Assembly (NCBI RefSeq): GCF_010500915.1
Contig: NZ_JAAAWP010000007.1
Span: 1 to 64,000 of the forward strand
Direction of reading: 5' to 3'
Origin: Alteromonas hispanica
GTDB taxonomy: Bacteria; Pseudomonadota; Gammaproteobacteria; Enterobacterales; Alteromonadaceae
Length of the DNA stretch: 64,000 nt
Below the pieces are notes generated by a model that was not told the DNA's origin, did not search any database, and worked only from the letters and a program-made list of their open reading frames with translations. This document shows, piece by piece, positions 48,142 through 57,352 of this stretch (positions are counted from its first letter, which is position 1; the number at the start of each line of letters is the position of its first letter). The position numbers were made by a program, and so were the translations under genes.

Positions 48142-50340
48142 ATGACACAACAACTTCTGCAACAACTGGTTGAAATGCGTGGAATTGAAACCCACTATGT
48201 CGACGCATGGGGGAAACCAACAACCATCGCAGAGCCAAGTAAAGCTAAATTATTAAACGCTCTTGGTTATGACACGTCGAGTGATGAAAAAATTCAATCT
48301 CAAATCACTCAAGATACTAACGCTGTGTGGTTATCACCATTAAATCCTGTTCAGGTAATTAGATCGTCTCACGATGTGTATCTGCCAGTGCGCTTGCCAA
48401 TAGAATTGGTCAACGATGAACACCTTGTTGATATTACGTTTGAAGACGGTACACAGCGCGAGTATTCATTTGTCCCGGTAGACCAAGAAATGTCATCCAT
48501 GGCCCACATCGATGATGTAGAGTTTCATGAATATCTTGTGAAACTGCCCATCGATTTTCCGCTGGGATATCACAATATTGTCTTGAAAGCAGATGACGAT
48601 CAGCTTGCAACATCGCGCATGATTGTTGCGCCAGAAGCTTGCTATACGCCTGATGAAATAAAAGCGGGCAAGAAGATTTGGGGATTAAGCGTTCAGTTAT
48701 ACTGCGTGCGCAGTGAGAAAAACTGGGGGATTGGCGATTTTTCAGACTTGGCGCAGTTAATCGATAAGGCGGCAGGCGTTGGGGCAGACTTTATTGGTTT
48801 GAATCCTATACATGCTCTTTATCCTGCTAACCCGAATGCGTGCTCTCCTTACGGACCTAGCTCTCGCCGCTGGCTAAATTATTTGTACATCGATGTGACG
48901 GCTGTCGACGGCTACGACGATAAAGCGGTTCAGGATGTGGTAAGTACCGAAGAGTTTAAAGCGTTACTTCAACAAGCCCGTGATGCAGAACACGTAGATT
49001 ATGAAGCGGTAGCACACCTTAAACTATCTGCGTTATATGCACTCTTTAACGTTTATAACGATACCTTCTTAAAAGGTAAAACGCCGCAAAATAAAGCGTT
49101 TAATGCTTTTGTCGAAGCCGGTGGTGAGAGCCTGGATATGCTTGCCGTGTACGATGCGCTGCAGTCAAAATTAAAAGCCGACGGTAAGGAAAGCTGGGGG
49201 TGGCCGGTATTCCCTAAAGCCTATAAGGACTACCACAATAGTGCAGTGGCGAAATTTAAAAAAGACAATGCTCACGACGTAAAATTCTATTTGTTTTTGC
49301 AATGGATAGCAGCGCAGCAGTTAGAGTTGGCGAGCAGCCGAGCTGATGCCGCTAATATGACAATTGGATTGTATCGAGACCTTGCAGTAGGTGTGAGTGA
49401 AGGAAGCGCCGAAATATGGGGTAACAAAGATCTTTACTGCATTGACGCAAGCGTAGGCGCCCCACCTGACATTCTCGGGCCGCTAGGACAGAACTGGGGA
49501 CTTCCTCCAATGGACCCTCAAAAACTGTACGAGCAGCGCTATCAACCTATTATCGATTTGTTTGCCTCTAATATGGCATCCTCGGGTTCGCTGCGTATTG
49601 AGCACGTTATGGCACTTCTGCGTTTGTGGTGGGTGTCGAAAGGCGATAGCGCCAAAGAGGGCGGGTATGTGTATTACCCTGTTGATGACTTACTAGGCAT
49701 ATTGGCTCTTGAAAGCCATCGCAATAAAAGTCTTGTTATAGGCGAAGACCTCGGAACAGTGCCAGAAGAAATTCGTAGTAAGCTTGCACAAAATGGCGTT
49801 TATTCCTATCGTGTATTTTTCTTCGAACAGGCAGAAGACGGTGGTTTTTATTCACCAAGCCATTATCCAGAGCAGTCTATGAGCACCCTTACTACTCATG
49901 ACATGCCAACACTAATAGGGTACTGGCACTGTTTGGATTTAGAGTTGGGTAAAGAAATTGGCTTATACCCAACAGAGGAAATTTTACAGACCCTCTACGC
50001 CGACAGGCATGAGAATAAGCAGGAAATTCTCAATACGCTTCACGGCCATAATTCCATTGCGGACCATGTTGGCCATGATGTGAATGTGACGGGTATGAAT
50101 CGAGAATTGAACAATGGTATGCAGGTTCATATGGCAGGCGGCTCAAGTGCATTGCTGAGTCTGCAACTAGAAGACTGGTTAGAAATGGACAAGCCAGTCA
50201 ATATACCGGGAACATTTAACGAGTATCCGAATTGGCGGCGAAAGTTGACACAGAATATTGAGTCAATCTTCGAAAGTCATGATATAAATACGTTAGCGTC
50301 TAAACTTACTGCTGCAAGGAAACAGGCAAGCCAACGCTAG
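48142..50340 (+). CDS. malQ: 4-alpha-glucanotransferase (GH77) with a Glu at the nucleophile position
   Basis: MalQ transfers glucan chains between maltodextrins, releasing glucose. The 732 residues have the proteobacterial MalQ architecture (N-terminal domain, then GH77 barrel). The acid/base E535 (VIGEDLGTVP) and stabiliser D587 (THDMPTL) are present. The preceding motif, which in E. coli is RIDHVM with nucleophile D448, reads RIEHVM: codon 487 is GAG. The 487-535-587 spacing equals that of E. coli 448-496-548, so the Glu occupies the nucleophile slot. Reading frame and neighbouring residues are otherwise typical. AGGA lies 10 bp before the ATG. It is followed by two hairpins and glgB. Confidence 0.93.
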   Translation: MTQQLLQQLVEMRGIETHYVDAWGKPTTIAEPSKAKLLNALGYDTSSDEKIQSQITQDTNAVWLSPLNPVQVIRSSHDVYLPVRLPIELVNDEHLVDITFEDGTQREYSFVPVDQEMSSMAHIDDVEFHEYLVKLPIDFPLGYHNIVLKADDDQLATSRMIVAPEACYTPDEIKAGKKIWGLSVQLYCVRSEKNWGIGDFSDLAQLIDKAAGVGADFIGLNPIHALYPANPNACSPYGPSSRRWLNYLYIDVTAVDGYDDKAVQDVVSTEEFKALLQQARDAEHVDYEAVAHLKLSALYALFNVYNDTFLKGKTPQNKAFNAFVEAGGESLDMLAVYDALQSKLKADGKESWGWPVFPKAYKDYHNSAVAKFKKDNAHDVKFYLFLQWIAAQQLELASSRADAANMTIGLYRDLAVGVSEGSAEIWGNKDLYCIDASVGAPPDILGPLGQNWGLPPMDPQKLYEQRYQPIIDLFASNMASSGSLRIEHVMALLRLWWVSKGDSAKEGGYVYYPVDDLLGILALESHRNKSLVIGEDLGTVPEEIRSKLAQNGVYSYRVFFFEQAEDGGFYSPSHYPEQSMSTLTTHDMPTLIGYWHCLDLELGKEIGLYPTEEILQTLYADRHENKQEILNTLHGHNSIADHVGHDVNVTGMNRELNNGMQVHMAGGSSALLSLQLEDWLEMDKPVNIPGTFNEYPNWRRKLTQNIESIFESHDINTLASKLTAARKQASQR

Positions 50341-50358
50341 TTTGCAGAGTAAATAAAT

Positions 50359-50380
50359 GAGGTGGCATGTATGCCGCCTC
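50359..50380 (+). other. Hairpin after malQ
   Basis: GAGGTGGCAT (50359-50368) pairs with ATGCCGCCTC (50371-50380) with one G-U pair and a very tight loop. It may stabilise the malQ mRNA end. Confidence 0.5.
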
Positions 50381-50401
50381 ACACCAAGAATTGGTAGTTA
50401 G

Positions 50402-50422
50402 ACCCGCGTGAAGCGGGTTTTT
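50402..50422 (+). terminator. Terminator/attenuator just before glgB
   Basis: A 6-bp GC stem (50402-50407 with 50413-50418), 5-nt loop and T run, only a few bases before the glgB ribosome site. It may lower read-through from malQ. Confidence 0.6.
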
Positions 50423-50436
50423 AATAGGAGTAGCAA

Positions 50437-52635
50437 ATGCAACAAGAGCCTCAAATAGTGCAGCAATTTGAACAGGCAAAATGTTCACAACCGTTTTCCC
50501 AGTTGGGTGTTATCGAGAGTGAAGGAGAGTTACTGCTTCGCGTTTGGCGGCCAAAGGCAGCATCGATAACCATTACGTGGGAAAATCCTGCATTTGATGA
50601 GATTTCGCTACTCCCAGTGTCTGCTTCAGGGTTATTTCAAGCGGCTATCCCAAGAGAGTGCGTTAACCATGTTTATCGCGTTAATGTGACGGAAGGCGAG
50701 CATCAGTACAAGTATATCGACCCGTATCAATTTAGAGAGCAGGCTTATCATGCCGTGCATTTTATTGATAGTACGCCATTCAATTTGTTTCAGCAGGCAG
50801 GTGCCCAACTTGTTACTGTTGAGGCGCAAAATGGCGAATCGATAGACGGCGTTCGATATTGTGTTTTTGCACCTAACGCTTCTGCAGTATCTGTCATTGG
50901 CGATTTCAACCAATGGGATGGAAGAGTTCATCCCATGGAGAAAACGTCTATGGGCTACTGGGTCTTATTTATTCCTGGAATGGCTGAAGGCGAGCGCTAT
51001 AAATATCAGGTAAAAGATAGCCGGGGTTACGACCTTCCTCACAAAGCCGATCCCTTAGGTTTTAGTGCCGAACAATATCCTTCTCACGCGTCAAAAGTGT
51101 ATAACCACGAAAACTATACGTGGGGAGACAGCGACTGGTTAGAGAAGCGCAAAGCCGATAAATACACTACACCAATGAGTATTTATGAAGTGCACCTAGG
51201 TTCTTGGAAGCGTCCTAATGATGAAAATGCTGCACGGTACCTAAGTTATAAAGAGTTAGCTGACAACTTAATCGATTATGTTAGTGATATGGGGTATACC
51301 CATGTGGAATTGCTACCCATTTCAGAATTTCCATTTGACGGATCTTGGGGCTACCAACCTGTAGGTATGTTCGCGCCAACCAGTCGTTTTGGTGATCCTG
51401 ATGACTTCAAATACTTTGTAGACCGTTGTCACCAGGCCGGTATCGGCGTGATTATCGACTGGGTGCCTGCTCATTTCCCTGAAGATGGTCATGGATTGGC
51501 GCGTTTTGATGGTACCTGTGTTTACGAATATGAAGATCCTAAAAAAGGGTGGCATCCTGATTGGAACTCGTGCATTTACGACTTTGGTAAAGAAACAGTT
51601 CGTCAGTTCCTAGTGTCTAATGCGTTATATTGGCTGGACAAATTCCATATCGATGGGCTTCGGGTAGACGCCGTTGCGTCTATGCTTTACTTAGACTATT
51701 CGCGCAACGATGGCGAATGGATACCCAATGTAGATGGTGGTAATGAGAATTACGAAGCTATCAGTTTACTGCGCTGGATGAACGAAGAAGTTTATAAGCA
51801 TTTCCCTGATGCAATGACGATTGCTGAAGAGTCGACCTCTTTCCCTAAAGTGTCAAGACCGCTCTTTGATGGCGGCCTTGGGTTTGGCTTTAAGTGGAAT
51901 ATGGGTTGGATGCACGATTCTTTGCATTATATTGCCAAAGATCCGGCCTACAGAAACTATCATCACGGTGATATCACTTTCAGCATGGTGTATGCATTTG
52001 ACGAAAATTTTGTACTGCCTATTTCCCATGACGAAGTGGTTCACGGCAAAGGTAGCATGCTGCAAAAAATGCCGGGTGATGAGTGGCAACAAACAGCAAA
52101 CTTACGCTGCTACGCTGGTTTTATGTATGGTCACCCTGGTAAAAAGCTTAACTTTATGGGGATTGAACTCGGTCAATCAGCAGAGTGGAATCACGACAGT
52201 GAGTTAGATTGGGGACTATTAAAATTCGATCGTCACGCAGGTGTGCAGTCGGTATACAAGGCGCTAAACCATCTTTATCGAGATACGCCAGCGCTTTATG
52301 AGCAAGACCACAGCGCCGACGGATTTGCATGGATAGACCACGGTAATGCCGAGCAAAGCATTGTTTCATTTGTCCGTAACGCAAAATCGATAAAGCAAAA
52401 GGTGTATGTAATCTCTAATTTCACTCCGGTACCACGAGAGAAATTTAGAGTAGGCGTAGACTCAGCACAAACCTTAACGCTGGCCCTCAACACCGATGAT
52501 GAAGCGTTTTGGGGAAGCGGCATGCCGGTTATCGCTGAAGCTAATCCGCAAAAAACGCCTTGGAATGACAGAGAGTATTCGGTTGAGCTGACTATACCGC
52601 CTCTTGCGACAATCTTTTATGTTGTAAATGAATAG
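50437..52635 (+). CDS. glgB: 1,4-alpha-glucan branching enzyme
   Basis: Creates alpha-1,6 branches in glycogen (GH13). The 732-residue protein has the long N-terminal form with two beta-sandwich modules (about 1-110 and 115-220, the second a CBM48 with VSVIGDFNQWDGR) and then the barrel. Catalytic D411 (GLRVDAVASM) and E464 (TIAEEST) are six residues beyond E. coli D405/E458, and the third Asp is in SHDEVVHGK. An AGGAG ribosome site precedes the ATG. It lies between malQ and glgX. glgC and glgA, needed to make linear glucan, are not in the window. Confidence 0.96.
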   Translation: MQQEPQIVQQFEQAKCSQPFSQLGVIESEGELLLRVWRPKAASITITWENPAFDEISLLPVSASGLFQAAIPRECVNHVYRVNVTEGEHQYKYIDPYQFREQAYHAVHFIDSTPFNLFQQAGAQLVTVEAQNGESIDGVRYCVFAPNASAVSVIGDFNQWDGRVHPMEKTSMGYWVLFIPGMAEGERYKYQVKDSRGYDLPHKADPLGFSAEQYPSHASKVYNHENYTWGDSDWLEKRKADKYTTPMSIYEVHLGSWKRPNDENAARYLSYKELADNLIDYVSDMGYTHVELLPISEFPFDGSWGYQPVGMFAPTSRFGDPDDFKYFVDRCHQAGIGVIIDWVPAHFPEDGHGLARFDGTCVYEYEDPKKGWHPDWNSCIYDFGKETVRQFLVSNALYWLDKFHIDGLRVDAVASMLYLDYSRNDGEWIPNVDGGNENYEAISLLRWMNEEVYKHFPDAMTIAEESTSFPKVSRPLFDGGLGFGFKWNMGWMHDSLHYIAKDPAYRNYHHGDITFSMVYAFDENFVLPISHDEVVHGKGSMLQKMPGDEWQQTANLRCYAGFMYGHPGKKLNFMGIELGQSAEWNHDSELDWGLLKFDRHAGVQSVYKALNHLYRDTPALYEQDHSADGFAWIDHGNAEQSIVSFVRNAKSIKQKVYVISNFTPVPREKFRVGVDSAQTLTLALNTDDEAFWGSGMPVIAEANPQKTPWNDREYSVELTIPPLATIFYVVNE

Positions 52636-52754
52636 CATTAGGCCAAGTGGCTTTTAAGTAAGGGAGCTGTTGAGTTTCTTATTTGGGGCGAGGGCGTAAG
52701 GCTTTCGCCAAAGTCGATTCTTTTTTCATATCTTGGCAACGAGTGATATCTGCG

Positions 52755-54851
52755 GTGAATAAAAACGTAAACGTAAATCAAGTCAATAAGATAAATCATA
52801 TCGAGGCAGGCAGCTCATCTCCATTAGGGGCAACCCTAGTCGAAGACGGAAGTAATTTTGCAGTTTATGCCCCTGGGGCAAAAGCTGTGTACTTGTGCCT
52901 TTTCAATAGCGATACCGAACAAACTACACACGAGCAAATGCTGCCGGAGAAAACCGGAAATGTATGGCATGGATTTGTGCCTGGTATTAAAGCTGGGCAG
53001 CTATATGGCTATCGAGTAGAACGGTCTAAAGGTGAACTTGAAACGGTGACTCGCGATAGGCTTCTTATCGACCCCTATGCAAAAAAACTAAACCGTCCGA
53101 TAAAATGGAACCGTCGCCAATATGAAAGCGACTCACAGTTTATGGTGCCTAAGGGATTGGTTATAGATGAAGACGCCTATGCTTCTACCTCTGTCTCTCG
53201 CCCTAAAGTTAATAAGCAAGAACGCATTATTTACGAAGCGCATATTAAAGGTTTAACTAAATTACACCCAGACGTCCCCCTAGAGCATAGAGGGAAGTTT
53301 CTCGGTGCGGCTCACCCCAGTGTCATTGGTCATATTAAGGCTTTGGGTGTAACTACTGTTCAATTTATGCCGCTGTGTTCGTTTATGCCAGAACCCTTTA
53401 TTACTGACAAAGGCCTAACGAATTACTGGGGATACAATCCGGTTAACTTCTTTGCTCCAGAGCCCCGGTATGGCGTTCGTGATGCTTTAGCTGAACTTAA
53501 AGAGATGGTTGCCAGCTATCACGAGGCGGGAATCGAAGTAATTGTTGATGTTGTCTTTAACCATACTGCTGAAGCAGGCTTTGGCGGCCCTATTTTATCC
53601 TATAAGGGCTTATGTCCTTATGAAGCCTATTTGCTAGAACAAAGCGATACGGGAGAGGTGTTCTATTCCAATCATTCTGGGTGTGGAAATACCATCAATA
53701 CCGCCCAGCCGTTTATGATGGGACTCATACTTGATGCTATGCGTCATTGGGTAACCACCATTGGCGTTGATGGTTTTAGGTTTGACCTTGCTGTATCTCT
53801 TGGTCGTGAACCCCAGCAATATAACAGTCAGTCTGGACTATTACGTGCTATTAGCGCCGATCCAGTTTTGCGTGATAAAGTGTTGTTGGCTGAGCCATGG
53901 GATATAGGTCCAGATGGTTATCAGGTAGGTAATTTCGAATCACCATGGTTAGAAGTTAACGATAAATATCGCGATACCATTCGCGCATTCTGGCGTGGAG
54001 ATGATGGGTGTACGCCAGATTTCGCGACTCGACTAATGGGGTCGAGAGATATCTTTCACAAAGGCCAACGACATATTTCTACGTCGGTCAATAACATAAG
54101 TTACCACGACGGCTTCACCTTACACGATATGGTGACTTATGCTGAGCGTCATAACCTCGATAACTTAGAAGATAACCGTGATGGTCATGGCCACAACTTG
54201 TCAGCTAATTATGGCGTTGAAGGCGAAACGAAGGATAAGGCAATACTTGCCATTCGTGAGCGCCAGAAGCGAAACTTGTTTGCTACGCTTATTTTCTCAC
54301 AAGGTACGCCACATATTCTTGGTGGCGACGAACTAAGCCGCACACAAAACGGAAATAACAACGCTTATTGTCAAGACAACCCAATAAGCTGGTTCAATTG
54401 GGAAATGAACAAGAGCAAGCAAGACTTTTTACAATTCTGCCAATACGTAATTAGCTTGCGTCAGTCATCGGCGTTATTAAGCGAGCTAAAGCTTCAAGAT
54501 GATGCCTTCACACTTTCACGAAACGTGAAAGCTATCAACTGGTTTAAACCCGATGGCTCTGATAAAGCGTCAGAAGATTGGAATGCGCATCACAACAAAG
54601 CTTTCGGTGTAGAAATAATGGGCTATCGCAGCGGTAATAAGAAGCCCGAACACTGGTTCTTGTGTGTAAACGCTAGTGAAAATGACATGAGGTTTCATTT
54701 GCCCACTGCAAAACGAAAGGGGGGGTGGACACTGCAACTTGACACAAGGTATGCATCTCTCAACGAGCAGCCCTGCATTTGTATACAAAAAGTTTTTCTT
54801 CAGGCGAGCCGATCACTCACGCTATTTAGTTTCTCGGAATTAGAAGGTTAA
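52755..54851 (+). CDS. glgX: Glycogen debranching enzyme
   Basis: Hydrolyses alpha-1,6 branches of phosphorylase-trimmed glycogen (GH13 isoamylase type). Start is uncertain: GTG 52755 is chosen as the first plausible codon, while TTG 52683 and GTG 52743 are in frame and none has a strong ribosome site. From 52755 it has 698 residues. An N-terminal CBM48 (SSPLGATLVEDGSNFAVYAP) is followed by the barrel. The latter has VIVDVVFNHTAE, nucleophile Asp in GVDGFRFDLAVSLG, acid/base Glu in VLLAEPWDIGPDGYQVG and His-Asp in NISYHDGFTLHD. The C-terminal part is somewhat divergent. It follows glgB by about 120 bp. Confidence 0.92.
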   Translation: MNKNVNVNQVNKINHIEAGSSSPLGATLVEDGSNFAVYAPGAKAVYLCLFNSDTEQTTHEQMLPEKTGNVWHGFVPGIKAGQLYGYRVERSKGELETVTRDRLLIDPYAKKLNRPIKWNRRQYESDSQFMVPKGLVIDEDAYASTSVSRPKVNKQERIIYEAHIKGLTKLHPDVPLEHRGKFLGAAHPSVIGHIKALGVTTVQFMPLCSFMPEPFITDKGLTNYWGYNPVNFFAPEPRYGVRDALAELKEMVASYHEAGIEVIVDVVFNHTAEAGFGGPILSYKGLCPYEAYLLEQSDTGEVFYSNHSGCGNTINTAQPFMMGLILDAMRHWVTTIGVDGFRFDLAVSLGREPQQYNSQSGLLRAISADPVLRDKVLLAEPWDIGPDGYQVGNFESPWLEVNDKYRDTIRAFWRGDDGCTPDFATRLMGSRDIFHKGQRHISTSVNNISYHDGFTLHDMVTYAERHNLDNLEDNRDGHGHNLSANYGVEGETKDKAILAIRERQKRNLFATLIFSQGTPHILGGDELSRTQNGNNNAYCQDNPISWFNWEMNKSKQDFLQFCQYVISLRQSSALLSELKLQDDAFTLSRNVKAINWFKPDGSDKASEDWNAHHNKAFGVEIMGYRSGNKKPEHWFLCVNASENDMRFHLPTAKRKGGWTLQLDTRYASLNEQPCICIQKVFLQASRSLTLFSFSELEG

Positions 54852-54891
54852 TATCTTATTAACCTTTACTGCCGGTGGTAAATACGGCAGT
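54844..54891 (+). other. Two consecutive hairpins at the glgX end
   Basis: A perfect 10-bp stem (54844-54853 with 54857-54866) contains the glgX stop codon, and a 7-bp stem (54868-54874 with 54885-54891) follows. Neither has a T run, so they are more likely an RNA-end structure than a standard terminator. Confidence 0.45.
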
Positions 54892-54974
54892 CCGTACTAA
54901 ATTTTAGATGTTTGACTGTTCTTTATATCATCAGGTGGTAACATGCTCTCCCATCTGAATGTGAGGGTTTTCCT

Positions 54975-56528
54975 ATGCAAAATAATGGTGGTAGTGCGCA
55001 CGTTGAGACAACGTGTGATATCGGTTTTATCGGTTTAGGGGTAATGGGCAATAACCTTACCATGAACCTTGTAGATCATGGTTATCGAGTAGCGTGTTTC
55101 GATTTAGACCAAAACAAAGTTGATGCTATCTTAGATAAAGACGCAAGCGAGCGAGCAAAAGATGCTGCTCCACGTGTCGAAGGTTGTAGTTCGTACACGG
55201 AATTACTCAGTAAGCTCAAAGCACCACACCTCATCATTCTCTCTGTGCCAGCCGGCGACCCTGTAGACCATGTATGTAATCATCTGATAGATGCGGGAAT
55301 ACAGGCAGACGATATCGTTGTTGATACTGGCAACAGCTTATGGACAGACTCTGTCGCTCGTGAAGAGCAATACAAAGGCAAGTTTATTTTCTTCTCTACA
55401 GCGGTGTCTGGTGGTGAAGTAGGGGCTCGTTTCGGTCCGTCGCTTATGCCATCGGGCAATCCCTATGCATGGACACGCATCGAGCCGGTATTAAAGTCAA
55501 TTGCCGCCAAAGTCGATGCGAAAACCGGTAAGCCAATCGAAAGTTTTGTGCCAGGCAAGCCTGTACTTGAAGGTGAGCCTTGTGCCACTTACATAGGGCC
55601 TGTGGGAGCTGGGCATTATGTGAAAATGGTGCACAACGGCATTGAGTATGCCGATATGCAGCTTATCTGCGAAGCTTATCAGATAATGCGCGATGCACTT
55701 CATATGGCCCCAGCTGAAATAGCAGAAGTGTTCCGCCGTTGGAACAATGGCAAACTAAACAGCTATTTGATAGAAATCAGCGCCGAAGTTCTTGAGCAGC
55801 TAGACCCAGAAACTAACCAGCCCCTGGTCGATGTCATATTAGATAAAGCAGGCCAAAAGGGAACTGGGCTTTGGACTGCAGTCAGCGCTCTACAAGTTGG
55901 AAGCCCTGCTCAAACTATTACGGCGGCAGTGTTCGCTCGCAGTATTTCAAGTTTGAAAGAAGAACGCGTAGCCGCAAGCTCAGTACTAGCAGGTCCTGAA
56001 GCGTCGGTTTTCGATGACGAGCAAAAAGTATCGATCATCAACAAGCTAGAGCAGGCGCTGTATTGCTCAAAAATTTGTGCTTATGCGCAAGGCTTTCAGC
56101 TCATGGCCATGGCGGGTAAAGAGCACGGTTGGACACTTGATTTTGGTGAAATTGCGAAAATTTGGCGAGCTGGGTGTATTATTCGCGCTGTTTTCTTGCA
56201 GTCTATTTCAAAAGCTTATGAAAACAACGAAGAGCTTGCAAACCTGCTGATGGACCCCTATTTTGCTGAGCAAATTACCGAATATCAGGGTGACTGGCGA
56301 GAGTCGATTGCGCAAGCGGCATTAGCGGGTATACCTTGTCCGGCAATGATGTCTGCACTGAGTTACTACGATTCTTATCGCTCTGCTGTATTGCCAGCTA
56401 ATTTACTTCAAGGTCAGCGAGATTATTTTGGGGCACATACCTATCAGCGACTCGATAAGCCTGCGGGTAAAAAATACCACATTGAGTGGAGTGATCCAGC
56501 AAGACCACAGACCGCTATAAAACGCTAG
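54975..56528 (+). CDS. gnd: 6-phosphogluconate dehydrogenase, decarboxylating
   Basis: Oxidatively decarboxylates 6-phosphogluconate to ribulose 5-phosphate, producing NADPH; competes with Edd for the same substrate. The 517 residues exceed the usual 468-485 because of an N-terminal leader of about 13 residues and internal loops. The cofactor motif is IGFIGLGVMGNNL. The active-site segment AVSGGEVGARFGPSLMPSG retains the Ser-Gly-Gly pair but has Val where most have Glu or Asp. The catalytic Lys is in GHYVKMVHNGIEYADMQ. The fold, length and C-terminal tail (PARPQTAIKR) are otherwise typical. Monocistronic, with a terminator. Confidence 0.93.
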   Translation: MQNNGGSAHVETTCDIGFIGLGVMGNNLTMNLVDHGYRVACFDLDQNKVDAILDKDASERAKDAAPRVEGCSSYTELLSKLKAPHLIILSVPAGDPVDHVCNHLIDAGIQADDIVVDTGNSLWTDSVAREEQYKGKFIFFSTAVSGGEVGARFGPSLMPSGNPYAWTRIEPVLKSIAAKVDAKTGKPIESFVPGKPVLEGEPCATYIGPVGAGHYVKMVHNGIEYADMQLICEAYQIMRDALHMAPAEIAEVFRRWNNGKLNSYLIEISAEVLEQLDPETNQPLVDVILDKAGQKGTGLWTAVSALQVGSPAQTITAAVFARSISSLKEERVAASSVLAGPEASVFDDEQKVSIINKLEQALYCSKICAYAQGFQLMAMAGKEHGWTLDFGEIAKIWRAGCIIRAVFLQSISKAYENNEELANLLMDPYFAEQITEYQGDWRESIAQAALAGIPCPAMMSALSYYDSYRSAVLPANLLQGQRDYFGAHTYQRLDKPAGKKYHIEWSDPARPQTAIKR

Positions 56529-56577
56529 CCAAGAGTTAATAATATCTATGCGAATACGCTAGAAAAAAACCTAAAAT

Positions 56578-56611
56578 GAGGGTGTATTTGGCAACGAATA
56601 CACCCTCTTTT
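56578..56611 (+). terminator. Terminator of gnd
   Basis: An 11-bp stem (56578-56588 with 56597-56607), 8-nt loop and four T. Confidence 0.8.
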
Positions 56612-56750
56612 GTTAGGTGTGATTGCACTAGTATAGACGGCCAAAGTGCCTTCTATACGGTTGAACCGAACAAGTGCTGTATGCAATGAAAAAGAACACG
56701 CATGATCCAAAGGCTCGTGCCAAAGACTCTTAAAAGTTAGAGAGGTAGCA

Positions 56751-57149
56751 ATGTCAGACGATAAATGGAAACAAGAACTGAGCGAAGAAGAGTATCTGGT
56801 TTGTCGGCAGGCCCATACTGAACGTCCCTTTACAGGTGCTCTTCTTGATGAAACACGAGATGGTATTTACGTGTGTAAATGCTGTAACGCGCCTTTATTT
56901 CCCTCTGATACTAAATTTGATGCAGGTTGTGGATGGCCATCTTTTTACAAACAGCTTGATGATGGAAACGTAGATTATAGAGAAGATGTGTCTCATGGTA
57001 TGCGACGAGTTGAAATTATCTGCAAACAATGTGACTCGCATTTAGGACACGTTTTCCCAGATGGTCCCGAGCCCACCGGTCAGCGATACTGTGTGAATTC
57101 AGTGTCAATGACATTCAAGAGCGACAATGACGAGGTGGTAAAAGGCTAA
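56751..57149 (+). CDS. msrB: Peptide-methionine (R)-S-oxide reductase
   Basis: Repairs methionine-R-sulfoxide in oxidised proteins. The 132-residue protein has the zinc-binding Cys pairs C42/C45 (YVCKCCNAPLF) and C91/C94 (CKQCDSHLGHVF). The GCGWPSF motif (about 59-65) and the catalytic C114 in RYCVNSVSM complete the active site. It is a stand-alone MsrB (not fused to MsrA) and cytoplasmic, as no signal is present. An AGAGAGG ribosome site precedes the ATG. It is not in an operon with gnd (a terminator separates them). Confidence 0.97.
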   Translation: MSDDKWKQELSEEEYLVCRQAHTERPFTGALLDETRDGIYVCKCCNAPLFPSDTKFDAGCGWPSFYKQLDDGNVDYREDVSHGMRRVEIICKQCDSHLGHVFPDGPEPTGQRYCVNSVSMTFKSDNDEVVKG

Positions 57150-57276
57150 GGTTTGGAAGGCTGAGCATTGAGAGGCTGAGTTTCAAAAAATAGTGCGAGA
57201 GGTTGATACTATGAGAAAGGTAAACAGCTGGTCAAAAAATAAGCTCGTTTCGTTATGGCTTTCAAAACCAACAAAA

Positions 57277-57303
57277 AAACCGCCTTCAAATGGCGGTTTT
57301 TTT
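57277..57303. terminator. Bidirectional terminator between msrB and DUF2989 gene
   Basis: An 8-bp stem AAACCGCC/GGCGGTTT (57277-57284 with 57292-57299) flanked by an A run and a T run, so it ends both convergent transcripts. Confidence 0.9.
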
Positions 57304-57352
57304 ATGCTTTTTAGCATTTTTTTAAACATCTAACTGTAATTATATTTCATAT

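Noticed and set aside
52683..52754. Longer N-terminus for GlgX
   Set aside because: TTG or upstream GTG starts lack a good ribosome site and add residues without family resemblance; kept as a noted alternative.
54975..56528. Unusual Val in the 6-phosphogluconate dehydrogenase active-site segment as a sign of loss of function
   Set aside because: The Ser-Gly-Gly and catalytic Lys are present, and the changed position is the less critical one, so the enzyme is likely active.
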